The notes: generated by a model from the sequence alone, not told the origin. 36,047 nucleotides of DNA from Streptococcus pseudopneumoniae (GCF_001074155.1 NZ_JUUZ01000009.1:1-36047), one strand, 5' to 3'. Positions 13,461-20,706 are shown, numbered from the stretch's first letter. Numbers and translations: made by a program.

Positions 13461-14797
13461 AATTTCTTGATCTATTCGCTGGCGTCGGTGGGTTCCGTCT
13501 TGGAATGGAGTCTGCCGGCCATAAATGTATCGGCTTTTGTGAGATTGACAAATTCGCTAGAGCTAGTTACAAAGCTATACACAATACGAAGGGAGAAATA
13601 GAATTACATGACATCACAGCAGTATCAGATGAATCTATTCGAGGAATCGGCCGTGTGGACATTATCTGTGGAGGATTTCCGTGCCAGGCTTTCAGCATTG
13701 CGGGACACAGACGAGGTTTTGAAGATACACGAGGAACTTTGTTCTTTGAAATCTGTCGGTTCGCATCTATTCTCAGACCTAAATATCTATTCCTTGAGAA
13801 CGTCAGAGGACTCCTCAACCATGACGGGGGGGCTACATTTGAAACCATCATCAGAACCTTGGACGGATTGGGGTATGATGTGGAATGGCAAGTGCTTAAC
13901 AGCAAAAATTTTGGAGTCCCACAAAATCGGGAGCGTGTGTTCATTATTGGACATCTTAGAGGACAACGTACCAGAAACGTTTTTCCTATCAGCGGAGAAA
14001 GTCAGTCAATTAGTAGCCAATCAGTCGTAAAAATTGGCAATGTAAACCCATCTGGTAGTGGCATGAACGGAGAAGTCTGTCAAGCTAATGGTTTGGCCCC
14101 TACACTTACAACTAATAAGGGAGAGGGACAGAAGATAGCTATACCTGTATTAACTCCTGACAGAGCAGAGAAGCGACAAAATGGGCGCAGATTTAAAACG
14201 GACGGAGAACCTATGTTTACGCTAACTGCTCAAGACAGACACGGTGTAGTTGTAGGGAATGAAATTAAAAGGTTTGGAACAATTCAACCAAATTATAACC
14301 AGAGCGGAGTCGTCTATGATACAGACGGCATAGCGCCAACTATCAGAGCCTATCAAGGTGGAGGTCTTGAACCTAAAATTATTCAACGTGGTCATGGTTA
14401 TAACAAAGGCGGAGAGCATGATATCGCTCCAACTTTGACTAGCAATAGCTATCACGAAAATAATGTTTTGAAAATAACAGAAGCAACCAAGCAAGGCTAT
14501 GCAGAAGCTGAAATCGGAGATAGTGTAAACCTATCTCATCCAAACTCTAAGATAAGGCGAGGTAGAGTTGGTAAGCAAATCGCAAACACTCTCTTGACTG
14601 GAGAGAGTCAAGGGGTAGTAGGGCCTGATTTTAGAATTAGAAAGCTGACACCTCGTGAATGTTGGAGATTACAAGGTTTTCCAGACTGGGCTTTTGATAA
14701 GGCGCAAGAGGTCAACTCTAACAGTCAATTATACAAACAAGCAGGAAATAGCGTGACAGTCAATGTCATCGCTGCAATAGCAAAGGAGTTATTATGA
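13457..14797 (+). CDS. C5 cytosine DNA methyltransferase with repeated recognition region
   Basis: A 446-residue cytosine-5 methyltransferase: motif I LDLFAGVGG (4-12), motif IV PCQ (75-77, nucleophile C76), motif VI ENV (114-116), motif VIII QNRER (156-160), motif IX KLTPRECWRLQGFP near 393 and motif X GNSVTV (430-435). It would methylate phage DNA against host restriction. The region between motifs VIII and IX is long (about 230 residues) and holds five related units centred on APTLT-like motifs near 213, 253, 292, 324 and 376. The start is TTG at 13457 behind GAGGCGAGG. No partner nuclease gene is seen. Confidence 0.95.
   Translation: MKFLDLFAGVGGFRLGMESAGHKCIGFCEIDKFARASYKAIHNTKGEIELHDITAVSDESIRGIGRVDIICGGFPCQAFSIAGHRRGFEDTRGTLFFEICRFASILRPKYLFLENVRGLLNHDGGATFETIIRTLDGLGYDVEWQVLNSKNFGVPQNRERVFIIGHLRGQRTRNVFPISGESQSISSQSVVKIGNVNPSGSGMNGEVCQANGLAPTLTTNKGEGQKIAIPVLTPDRAEKRQNGRRFKTDGEPMFTLTAQDRHGVVVGNEIKRFGTIQPNYNQSGVVYDTDGIAPTIRAYQGGGLEPKIIQRGHGYNKGGEHDIAPTLTSNSYHENNVLKITEATKQGYAEAEIGDSVNLSHPNSKIRRGRVGKQIANTLLTGESQGVVGPDFRIRKLTPRECWRLQGFPDWAFDKAQEVNSNSQLYKQAGNSVTVNVIAAIAKELL
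13608..14030 (+). CDS. 140-codon ORF nested in the methyltransferase gene, alternative frame
   Basis: An open frame wholly inside the methyltransferase gene, shifted +1 relative to it. ATG at 13608 with AAGGGAG 12 bases upstream, a rather long spacing. It begins MTSQQYQMNLFEESAV, and its C-terminal part (CSLLDILEDNVPETFFLS) resembles the LxDxLE..V.E.YYLS element that follows motif VIII in many bacterial C5 methyltransferases. It covers the coding region for motifs IV, VI and VIII. It may be an expressed overprinted gene, a fossil of an old frame, or chance; other long shadow frames exist in this window. Treat as tentative. Confidence 0.3.
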   Translation: MTSQQYQMNLFEESAVWTLSVEDFRARLSALRDTDEVLKIHEELCSLKSVGSHLFSDLNIYSLRTSEDSSTMTGGLHLKPSSEPWTDWGMMWNGKCLTAKILESHKIGSVCSLLDILEDNVPETFFLSAEKVSQLVANQS

Positions 14798-15288
14798 ACA
14801 CACTAGAAAATGTAAAGCAATGGTTTATTGATCGTGACCTAGAAAACGGTGGACGGTTAGACAAGCAATCACTCAAGCTCAGTGAAGAATTCGGTGAGTT
14901 ATGCGCTGGGTATCTCAAGAAGAATGAGAAAGTGACCAAGGATAGTATCGGAGACTGTGCTGTTGTGATTGTCGGTCTGGCCTTGCTCATTAAGGAAGAT
15001 GTCAATCAGATTTTCAAAGAGTCTGATGGTTTACGGAAGAAAGAAATTACAGAGACATTAGTCTCAATCAATGCAAACATCAGTGAGTTTCAACTCTCAC
15101 AAGGATTTGCAAGTAAGGAAATGTGCAGACACAATCTAGTGCGCTGCATTGGTTATCTGAAAAATCTTGGATATGATTTTGATGAATGTTTTGAACTAGC
15201 ATACCAGGAAATAAAAGACCGTAAAGGTCGTTGGATTGATGGTAGTTTTGTCAAAGAGGAGGACTTACCTGATGATACCAAAATTTAG
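14794..15288 (+). CDS. MazG-like nucleotide pyrophosphohydrolase
   Basis: A 164-residue protein with the all-helical NTP pyrophosphatase signature: KLSEEFGELCAGYLK (about 29-43), which supplies the ExxE metal site, and DSIGDCAVVIVGLALL (about 51-66), which supplies the second acidic site. MazG-type enzymes hydrolyse NTPs/dNTPs or ppGpp; phage versions are thought to delay host stress responses or clean modified nucleotides. ATGA-type overlap with the methyltransferase gene. Ends in TAG. Confidence 0.8.
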   Translation: MNTLENVKQWFIDRDLENGGRLDKQSLKLSEEFGELCAGYLKKNEKVTKDSIGDCAVVIVGLALLIKEDVNQIFKESDGLRKKEITETLVSINANISEFQLSQGFASKEMCRHNLVRCIGYLKNLGYDFDECFELAYQEIKDRKGRWIDGSFVKEEDLPDDTKI

Positions 15289-15655
15289 AGCGTGGATAAA
15301 AGAAGAAAAATGTTTCGCAGATTATATTGAGACAATTCGATATTACGCAAAAGAAGTTGACTTGTGCTGGGGTGGAATTTGTGAAAGTGACTGCTTTGAC
15401 TTTGAAGGTGTTATCTTCACTCAATCAACAGGACTCAAAGACAAAAACGGCGAGGAAATCTTTGAGGGAGATATAGTTGATTATAAAGGCAGAAAAGCAG
15501 TTATAAAATGGCATGGTTCTTACGCAAGTTTTATTTACAGATTTGTAGATGAACTAAAAGAAAGGGTTTCAGAATGGCATCCACTATTTCTCGCTTATTA
15601 TCATTTTGAAGTTATTGGTAATATTTATGAGAACAAGGAGTTACTGGATGTCTGA
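15272..15655 (+). CDS. YopX-family protein
   Basis: I start at the ATG at 15272 behind AGAGGAGGAC, giving 127 residues beginning MIPKFRAWIKEEK, the typical opening of YopX proteins. The family core QSTGLKDKNGEEIFEGDIVDYKGRK and the closing FEVIGNIYEN are both present. YopX proteins (SPbeta YopX is the founder) are wide-spread in Gram-positive phages, with beta-barrel folds and no settled function. Overlaps the MazG-like gene by 17 bp. Confidence 0.88.
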   Translation: MIPKFRAWIKEEKCFADYIETIRYYAKEVDLCWGGICESDCFDFEGVIFTQSTGLKDKNGEEIFEGDIVDYKGRKAVIKWHGSYASFIYRFVDELKERVSEWHPLFLAYYHFEVIGNIYENKELLDV

Positions 15656-15827
15656 CGTAGAGTGGATAATGAACAATTGCCACATGATGCGTGATAATGG
15701 TGTTTGGGGTGGAGAGAAGCAAATCTCCTACGCTAGTCCAGATGGAGAATACACGTATTACATAAACAAGCGAAAAGATGGAACATATTATTTGCATGGA
15801 TCAAGTAAACATTATGGGAGGAATTAA
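15648..15827 (+). CDS. Hypothetical protein, 59 residues
   Basis: Started at the ATG at 15648, behind AAGGAG, since the upstream in-frame ATG lies deep in the YopX gene. MSDVEWIMNNCHMM then beta-like ISYASPDGEYTYYINKRKDGTYYLHG. No family recognised. Confidence 0.55.
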   Translation: MSDVEWIMNNCHMMRDNGVWGGEKQISYASPDGEYTYYINKRKDGTYYLHGSSKHYGRN

Positions 15828-15828
15828 C

Positions 15829-16053
15829 ATGACAGATAATGTAAACAAACCGAATCACTATCAAGGTCGGTTTGGAATGGAGTCAATCGATGCTTTAAGG
15901 AATTTCATGACAGATGAACAGATGAAAGGATTTTACTTAGGTAATAGCTTGAAGTATTTACTACGTCATCAAAAGAAGAACGGTCTTGAAGATTTGAAAA
16001 AAGCTAGAAAGAACCTTGATTGGTTAATTGAGGAATTGGAGAATGACCAATAA
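15829..16053 (+). CDS. DUF3310-family (SaV-like) protein
   Basis: ATG at 15829 behind GGGAGGAA gives 74 residues. The pattern VNKPNHYQGRFGMESIDAL, then GNSLKYLLRHQKKNGLEDLKKARKNLDWLIE, is the DUF3310 signature, a short phage family sometimes called nucleotide kinase in annotations without proof. It overlaps the following HTH gene by 11 bp. Confidence 0.88.
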   Translation: MTDNVNKPNHYQGRFGMESIDALRNFMTDEQMKGFYLGNSLKYLLRHQKKNGLEDLKKARKNLDWLIEELENDQ

Positions 16054-16468
16054 TAAAATGACATTTGCTGAACAATTCAAATCGTGGAGATTATCTAATA
16101 ATTTTAACCAAACTGAAGCAGCCAGACATCTGGGAGTATCACCTGAAGTAGTTCATTACTGGGAAAAAGGAATCGTACAACCAACAGATAGTAAGATTTT
16201 AACTATATGCGAAGAGTTAGACTTTGATCCGCATTTGTTTTTGAAAAAGAAAACAAACCCATTCGCAGAAGAATTAAAGAAAAGGCGCAGTGAGTTGGGA
16301 ATGACACAAACAGAATTGAGTCGTGAACTGGGGTATTGTAGAGATTCTATTGTAAGTTGGGAGTTAGGAAAGATTCCGTCCAGGATTGCATTAGAAGATA
16401 TCTGCTCATACTTTGGAATGGAGGTGGAAGTTTGGGGAAAACTATTGAGAAAGAACTCAAGAAGTTAA
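16043..16468 (+). CDS. Tandem XRE helix-turn-helix regulator
   Basis: A 141-residue protein with two XRE HTH domains in a row: residues about 8-65 (FNQTEAARHLGVSPEVVHYW) and about 75-130 (MTQTELSRELGYCRDSIVSW). A doubled domain in one chain could bind a direct or inverted pair of sites as a monomer. Its position at the end of the early region, immediately before a DUF1492 gene, suggests control of the early-to-late change. Its last 37 bp overlap the start of that next gene. Confidence 0.82.
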   Translation: MTNNKMTFAEQFKSWRLSNNFNQTEAARHLGVSPEVVHYWEKGIVQPTDSKILTICEELDFDPHLFLKKKTNPFAEELKKRRSELGMTQTELSRELGYCRDSIVSWELGKIPSRIALEDICSYFGMEVEVWGKLLRKNSRS

Positions 16469-16857
16469 AGTTTAAAAATATTAAAATTCAATCCTTGCAT
16501 TATGAAATTATCAACCTAAGAGCTGGTATTGTTAAAGGGCAAAGTTTCGATGGTATGCCAAAAGGTCCAAGTAATGATAATCGAACAGAAGAAATGAATA
16601 TCAAGGCTATTGATCGTATCGCAGAACTTTATCATGAAATCGAGCTATTATATAAAGAGCAAGAGGAATTGATAAAAGCTATCGAAGACTTAGAAGAACC
16701 AATTGAAAATATTGTGATGCGCCTGCTCTATATCGATGGGTTGTCCTGGAATCAAGTCGAAAGAAAGTTAAATTGCAGTCCAGCTACTATTCAACGAGCG
16801 AGAGATAAGTCTTTAGTCAAGCTTGCTAAAATGTTTGATAATAATGATAGTAAATGA
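16432..16857 (+). CDS. DUF1492/ArpU-type late transcription regulator
   Basis: I start at the TTG at 16432, seven bases after GGAGG, giving 141 residues (MGKTIEKELKKLKF). The C-terminal part (IENIVMRLLYIDGLSWNQVERKLNCSPATIQRARDKSLVKL) is a sigma-70 region-4-like HTH, as in DUF1492 and ArpU/RinA-like proteins that switch on the phage late operon. The middle is helical (IAELYHEIELLYKEQEELIKA). It is the last gene before the structured leader and the late genes, the position these activators normally hold. Direct repeats follow at 16870-16885. Confidence 0.82.
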   Translation: MGKTIEKELKKLKFKNIKIQSLHYEIINLRAGIVKGQSFDGMPKGPSNDNRTEEMNIKAIDRIAELYHEIELLYKEQEELIKAIEDLEEPIENIVMRLLYIDGLSWNQVERKLNCSPATIQRARDKSLVKLAKMFDNNDSK

Positions 16858-16869
16858 TAGTTTTAAAGT

Positions 16870-16885
16870 GATATTATGATATTAT
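16870..16885. promoter_or_regulatory. Tandem GATATTAT repeat ahead of the late leader
   Basis: Two adjacent exact copies of GATATTAT (16870-16877, 16878-16885), just after the stop of the DUF1492 gene and 2 bp before the inverted repeat. It is a candidate activator site or -10 region of the late promoter. No clear TTGACA-like -35 lies at the right distance, which fits an activated promoter. This is inference from position. Confidence 0.35.
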
Positions 16886-16886
16886 C

Positions 16887-16970
16887 AAATAGACGGTACG
16901 AGATGACGTTTCACGGTGATTGCCTCCTCTAGTTTTTTTCTATATTTTCTATCTTAGTTACCGTCTATTT
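16887..16970 (+). ncRNA. 12-bp perfect inverted repeat enclosing 60 nt in the late leader
   Basis: AAATAGACGGTA (16887-16898) is perfectly complementary to TACCGTCTATTT (16959-16970). The 60-nt interior has a GCCTCCTCT stretch, complementary to a Shine-Dalgarno sequence, and a long pyrimidine run. No reading frame of note crosses it. In RNA it would be a long-range stem directly 5' of the tRNA-like fold. Confidence 0.5.
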
Positions 16971-16975
16971 ACTTT

Positions 16976-17080
16976 GGGAATAACAGGTCTCTCATAGGAG
17001 AGATAAGGTTCTAGACCTTGCATAAGCGGATTCGTCGACATCTGCATGGATGCCAGTGGGTGCAAATCCCACTATTCTCA
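16976..17080 (+). ncRNA. tRNA-like structured RNA with CUA anticodon loop
   Basis: The 105 nt fold as a cloverleaf. Acceptor stem: GGGAATA (16976-16982) with TATTCTC (17073-17079), 7 bp with one G-U. T-arm: GTGGG-TGCAAAT-CCCAC (17056-17072), directly next to the acceptor as in tRNA and one base from the TTCAAAT loop. Anticodon arm: TAAGG-TTCTAGA-CCTTG (17004-17020), 7-nt loop with U33 and CUA. D-arm: TCTC-TCATAGGA-GAGA (16988-17003). Oddities are a 5-nt joint before the D-arm, no base between D and anticodon arms, G at position 55, a 35-nt variable region with its own hairpin (GCGGAT/ATCTGC), and no encoded CCA. So it is tRNA-like, not a safe tRNA call. Confidence 0.5.
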
Positions 17081-17098
17081 TGAGAGGTCTTACATGAA

Positions 17099-17126
17099 GT
17101 CACACAAGCGTGTGGCTTTTTGTTTT
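17099..17126 (+). terminator. Intrinsic terminator between the leader RNA and the late genes
   Basis: GTCACAC-AAGC-GTGTGGC (7-bp stem, 17099-17116), then TTTTTGTTTT. It would end the structured RNA 14 bp before the HNH gene starts. The late genes therefore need read-through, antitermination or a promoter not seen here. Confidence 0.85.
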
Positions 17127-17139
17127 GGAAGGGAGAGGG

Positions 17140-17466
17140 ATGAGAGCAGATAGAACAGGTGCACATCGTGTAGCTTTTGAAAAGAATAAGAAGGTCATTC
17201 TAAAAACAAAAAACACATGTGGTATCTGTGGCAATCCAGTGGATAAGAGTTTGAAGTATCCACATCCTTTGTCACCAGTCATTGACCACATTGTTCCAGT
17301 TAATAAGAATGGACATCCTTCAGATATCAACAACTTGCAACTAGCTCATTGGCAATGCAATAGACAAAAGTCTGATAAGTTATTTGTAAATGAAAAAACT
17401 AATTCCGCAACAATCGGAAATAGGAATCTGCCACATTCGGTGGATTGGATAAAATATCAAAATTGA
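17140..17466 (+). CDS. HNH endonuclease of the packaging module
   Basis: ATG at 17140 behind GGAAGGGAGAGGG gives 108 residues. The zinc-supported HNH motif is clear: CGICG near 27-31, DHIVPVNKNGHPSDINNLQLAH (the H and N of the motif) and CNRQKSDK. HNH proteins encoded next to terminase work with it to cut cos sites in HK97-like phages. The gene lies directly upstream of the cos-like region. The opening residues (MRADRTGAHRVAFEKNKKVI) are usual for this subgroup. Confidence 0.9.
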   Translation: MRADRTGAHRVAFEKNKKVILKTKNTCGICGNPVDKSLKYPHPLSPVIDHIVPVNKNGHPSDINNLQLAHWQCNRQKSDKLFVNEKTNSATIGNRNLPHSVDWIKYQN

Positions 17467-17479
17467 GAAAAAGAGCAAA

Positions 17480-17540
17480 CGTGACAGTAGGGGGGGTACG
17501 ACCCCACCTGGGCAGGCCTGAGAGCTTCACACCGTCACTG
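17480..17540. other. cos: Putative cos (DNA packaging) region
   Basis: The 115-bp gap between HNH and portal genes has unusually GC-rich DNA for this phage: GTGACAGTAGGGGGGG at 17481, GACCCCACCTGGGCAGGCC, and a closing CCGTCACTGTACA. GTGAC/GTCAC and GGGG/CCCC form nested inverted repeats. A G-rich island just after the HNH gene is the usual cos setting in HNH-bearing Gram-positive phages. The exact nick positions cannot be read. Confidence 0.5.
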
Positions 17541-17581
17541 TACATTTTTTCTCGTGCGAAAATTAGGAAAAGGAGCACAAA

Positions 17582-19045
17582 TTGAGTTTAAAAGGAATTG
17601 ACTATCTTCGCAGGAAGATGATATCACATCAATCAAGTGTGAATGAGCGATACAGCCACTATTCTATGAATAGTTTCAATAATCAGATTGGAATCACTAT
17701 TCCACCACAAATTAGAGAGCAATTCAAAATCTCTTTAGGATGGACAACTAAGGGAGTGGACAGTTTAGCAGATAGATTGGTTTTTAGGGAGTTTGATAAT
17801 GACCAATATCAAGTCATGGACATCTTTAGACAAAATAACCCAGATATATTTTTTGATAGCGTTGTTCTATCCTCCTTGATTGGCTCTTGCTGTTTTGTTT
17901 ACATCTCAAGCGGTCGAAATAATGAGGTGAGATTACAAGTTATTGAATCAAGTAATGCAACAGGAATTATTGACCCTATCAATGGATTATTGACAGAAGG
18001 TTATGCAGTGTTAGCAAGGGATGATAATAAACAACCTATTCTAGAAGCGTATTTTGAACCGAATGCGACTCATTTTATTGAAAAAGGGAAAGCGCCTTAT
18101 TCTGTCGAAAATCCAACAGGTATTCCTTTACTCGTTCCAGTCATTCATAGACCTGATGCAGTTAGACCTTTTGGTCGCAGTCGAGTGACTAATTCAGGAA
18201 TGAGATTGCAAAAACTGGCACAAGATACCCTTGAAAAAATGATGATTGCTAGTGAGTTCTACTCATGGCCACAAAAATATATTGTTGGTTTAGATCCAGA
18301 TGCAGAACCAATTGAAAAATTAAAAGCTACAATTTCTAGTTTCTTAACGATTTCAGCAAATGAGGATGGTGACAAACCAAATGTAGGACAGTTTAATGCA
18401 GCAAGCATGAGTCCACTGGTTGACCAATTCAAAATGCTGGCATCTTGTTTCGCTGGTGAAATGGGGTTGACTTTAGATGACCTTGGTTTTCCATCAGATA
18501 ATCCATCTTCAGTCGAGGCTATCAAGGCAAGTCATGAAAACTTACGTCTTGCAGGTCGTAAGGCTCAACGCTCCCTTGGTTCTGGTTTGCAGAATGTAGC
18601 GTACGTAGCAGCGTGTTTACGTGATGAATTTAATTATTTACGTGATGAATTTGTCAAGACAACTGTTAAGTGGGAACCATTGTTTGAAGCAGATGCGAAT
18701 ATGATGACCTTGATTGGAGATGGTGTGTTAAAACTCAACCAAGCACTACCAGGATATATTACAGCATCAGCTATCAGAGATTTAACTGGTATTGTTGGAG
18801 ATATGAATGCTAAGCCAGTTGTGGAGCAACAACTACCACCACAACCACCATCAGGCGAGGTGGAGGATAAGCAAAAAAATAGAATTATCTCAACTTATGA
18901 GATTACATCGCTTTTGAGCAACTATCAAAAAGGTGTACTTTCAAAAAAAAATGGTATTTCTTTACTAGTTTCAACAGGTATCAGCCCTAGTGAAGCTGAA
19001 GAAATGCTGAATAGAACGAAAGTTTTGGAGAAAGTAGATGAATGA
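17582..19045 (+). CDS. Portal protein
   Basis: A 487-residue portal of the SPP1 gp6-like type, which forms the dodecameric DNA entry ring of the capsid. Visible traits are the N-terminal LKGIDYLRRKM, TTKGVDSLADRLVFREFDND, the internal VIHRPDAVRPFGRSR, and the helical part with SSVEAIKASHENLRLAGRKAQ. The start is TTG at 17582 behind AAAAGGAG. It lies before the MuF gene, with which it overlaps by 8 bp, but upstream of the large terminase gene, an inverted order relative to the usual terminase-portal layout. Confidence 0.88.
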   Translation: MSLKGIDYLRRKMISHQSSVNERYSHYSMNSFNNQIGITIPPQIREQFKISLGWTTKGVDSLADRLVFREFDNDQYQVMDIFRQNNPDIFFDSVVLSSLIGSCCFVYISSGRNNEVRLQVIESSNATGIIDPINGLLTEGYAVLARDDNKQPILEAYFEPNATHFIEKGKAPYSVENPTGIPLLVPVIHRPDAVRPFGRSRVTNSGMRLQKLAQDTLEKMMIASEFYSWPQKYIVGLDPDAEPIEKLKATISSFLTISANEDGDKPNVGQFNAASMSPLVDQFKMLASCFAGEMGLTLDDLGFPSDNPSSVEAIKASHENLRLAGRKAQRSLGSGLQNVAYVAACLRDEFNYLRDEFVKTTVKWEPLFEADANMMTLIGDGVLKLNQALPGYITASAIRDLTGIVGDMNAKPVVEQQLPPQPPSGEVEDKQKNRIISTYEITSLLSNYQKGVLSKKNGISLLVSTGISPSEAEEMLNRTKVLEKVDE

Positions 19046-20705
19046 TGAAATTGATATCCTCCCAAGACTTTTAAAAGAAGTCAAGGATAAATTTGAATTA
19101 TCCTATGGCGAAAGCGAGATTGTAGAAAAAGCATTTTTGAAATTAAAAGCAAAAAAAGCAACTTACAAAACAGCAAATGAATTTGCTATTGAAATTGGTG
19201 AAATTCTTTCTAAGGCTCTAGGAGCTTCTATAAGCGCTGATAAACTACCAAACGGTAAAATGTATTACAATATCGCCCATCGCTTGCTGATGGACGTGCT
19301 AGGACGAAATCACGAGCTTGTAAGTGGTTATGCTAGCGATGTTCAGAAGAATTTGAATGATAAAGCGAAAATCGGTTTGAAAGTTCAAGCTCCGGAATTA
19401 AATCTGGATCGAGTAGCTGGTATTGTCAATCGTTTTTCCTCTGAGGATAATTTTGAGGATGTCAGTTGGTTGCTCGGTGAACCTATTGTGAAATTCACTC
19501 AATCAATCATTGATGATAGCATTCGTAAGAATGCGGAGTTTCATTACAAGGCAGGATTGCAACCTGAGATTGTCAGAAAATCTTTTTTTCATTGCTGCGA
19601 GTGGTGTCAAGAAGTTCAAGGAAATTATAAATATCCAAGAGTTCCGAAGGACGTTTATAGAAGACATCGGCATTGTCGTTGTATTGTAGATTATGATCCT
19701 AAAAACGGAAAAGTTCAGGATGTTTGGACTAAAAAATGGAGTAAGGTAGATAGTAAATCTCACAAAGAGGAGCGAATTAAACAACAAAAACAGTACACTG
19801 AAAAAATTATTGAAAAAAAGGAATCTGAATTCAAAAACAGACAATTGCTCCATTATAAAAATCAGGCTATTGATGCAATTAAGAAAACAGATATGTCCAA
19901 AAAAGTTGGGTCGGACAATTATAAGAAATTCATAGATATTTTTGATACAATTAAAGATGAAAATACGTTGAAGTTGTATCAAAAATTAGGTTCAAAAATA
20001 GAGTATGAGAAACTTGGTAAAACAGGAAATTTTGCTGAGAAAAATCGTGTACAACTTAACCAAAGCGCTTTCGATGGGAAGGTAGTAAAAACTTTAAACA
20101 AATACTGGGCTAAACCAATGTCAACTACATTTCATGAAAATGGCCACGCTTTGGATTATTTGGGCTTACAAGCTATAACCAAAGGAAAAAAAGTTGTTAT
20201 CGGAGAAAAGAAGGTACGACTATTTGGAGAAACGACAAAAGTTTCAGTATATGCAACACATAGTTCTCATTTGCCTCAATATAATCTAAGAGAAACAATT
20301 AGAGAAGATTTATGGAGACGTATTAATGGAGACTTACCGATGATTAAAGAATTAGGTAAGAATCCAAAACAATCTGAAAAGAATAAAATCATTAAGACTG
20401 CAAAAGAAAATCAAAAAAAATTCCAGGAAGAGATGAAAGAATTATTCAAAGAAAATCCTTCTGCGGTTGCGAATCTTTCAGATATGGTAGAAGCTACAGG
20501 TTGGTATAAAGAGCCTCAACCATTTGGATATGGACATGGCAAGAACTACTGGAAGAAGCCAGGTTCGGCGGAAGCTGAGTTTTTCGCTGAGATTTCTGAA
20601 CTGATAGCAGTCGACCCTGAGGCATATCGGGTGGTGAAGGAAATATTACCAAATGCAGTAAATGTTTATCATAAAATTGTTAATGATATTTTGAAAGGAG
20701 TCTAA
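19038..20705 (+). CDS. MuF-type minor head protein with C-terminal zincin toxin-like domain
   Basis: A 555-residue two-part protein. Residues about 1-240 match a MuF/minor capsid protein, with the Cys/His cluster CCEWCQ (about 186-191) and RRHRHCRC (about 207-214). After a charged linker (about 240-290), the C-terminus has a zincin site HENGH (366-370, FHENGHALDY) and a downstream acidic helix SAEAEFFAEISEL near 510 that can supply the third metal ligand. MuF proteins with variable toxin tails are known in temperate phages; they ride in the capsid. The metallopeptidase activity is predicted from motif only. A 71-residue gene follows at once. Confidence 0.85.
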   Translation: MNDEIDILPRLLKEVKDKFELSYGESEIVEKAFLKLKAKKATYKTANEFAIEIGEILSKALGASISADKLPNGKMYYNIAHRLLMDVLGRNHELVSGYASDVQKNLNDKAKIGLKVQAPELNLDRVAGIVNRFSSEDNFEDVSWLLGEPIVKFTQSIIDDSIRKNAEFHYKAGLQPEIVRKSFFHCCEWCQEVQGNYKYPRVPKDVYRRHRHCRCIVDYDPKNGKVQDVWTKKWSKVDSKSHKEERIKQQKQYTEKIIEKKESEFKNRQLLHYKNQAIDAIKKTDMSKKVGSDNYKKFIDIFDTIKDENTLKLYQKLGSKIEYEKLGKTGNFAEKNRVQLNQSAFDGKVVKTLNKYWAKPMSTTFHENGHALDYLGLQAITKGKKVVIGEKKVRLFGETTKVSVYATHSSHLPQYNLRETIREDLWRRINGDLPMIKELGKNPKQSEKNKIIKTAKENQKKFQEEMKELFKENPSAVANLSDMVEATGWYKEPQPFGYGHGKNYWKKPGSAEAEFFAEISELIAVDPEAYRVVKEILPNAVNVYHKIVNDILKGV

Positions 20706-20706
20706 A

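Noticed and set aside
13567..13944. Minus-strand frame in the methyltransferase gene
   Set aside because: Shadow of the conserved catalytic region without a start signal, unlike the nested + strand frame, which has at least a ribosome site and a familiar C-terminal pattern.
16976..17080. tmRNA or T-box leader
   Set aside because: No tag-peptide frame or pseudoknot set as in tmRNA, and no T-box sequence or specifier loop; the tRNA-like fold alone is supported.
19503..19982. 159-codon minus-strand frame over the MuF gene
   Set aside because: Phe/Ile-rich antisense of a Lys/Glu-rich linker; no ribosome site.
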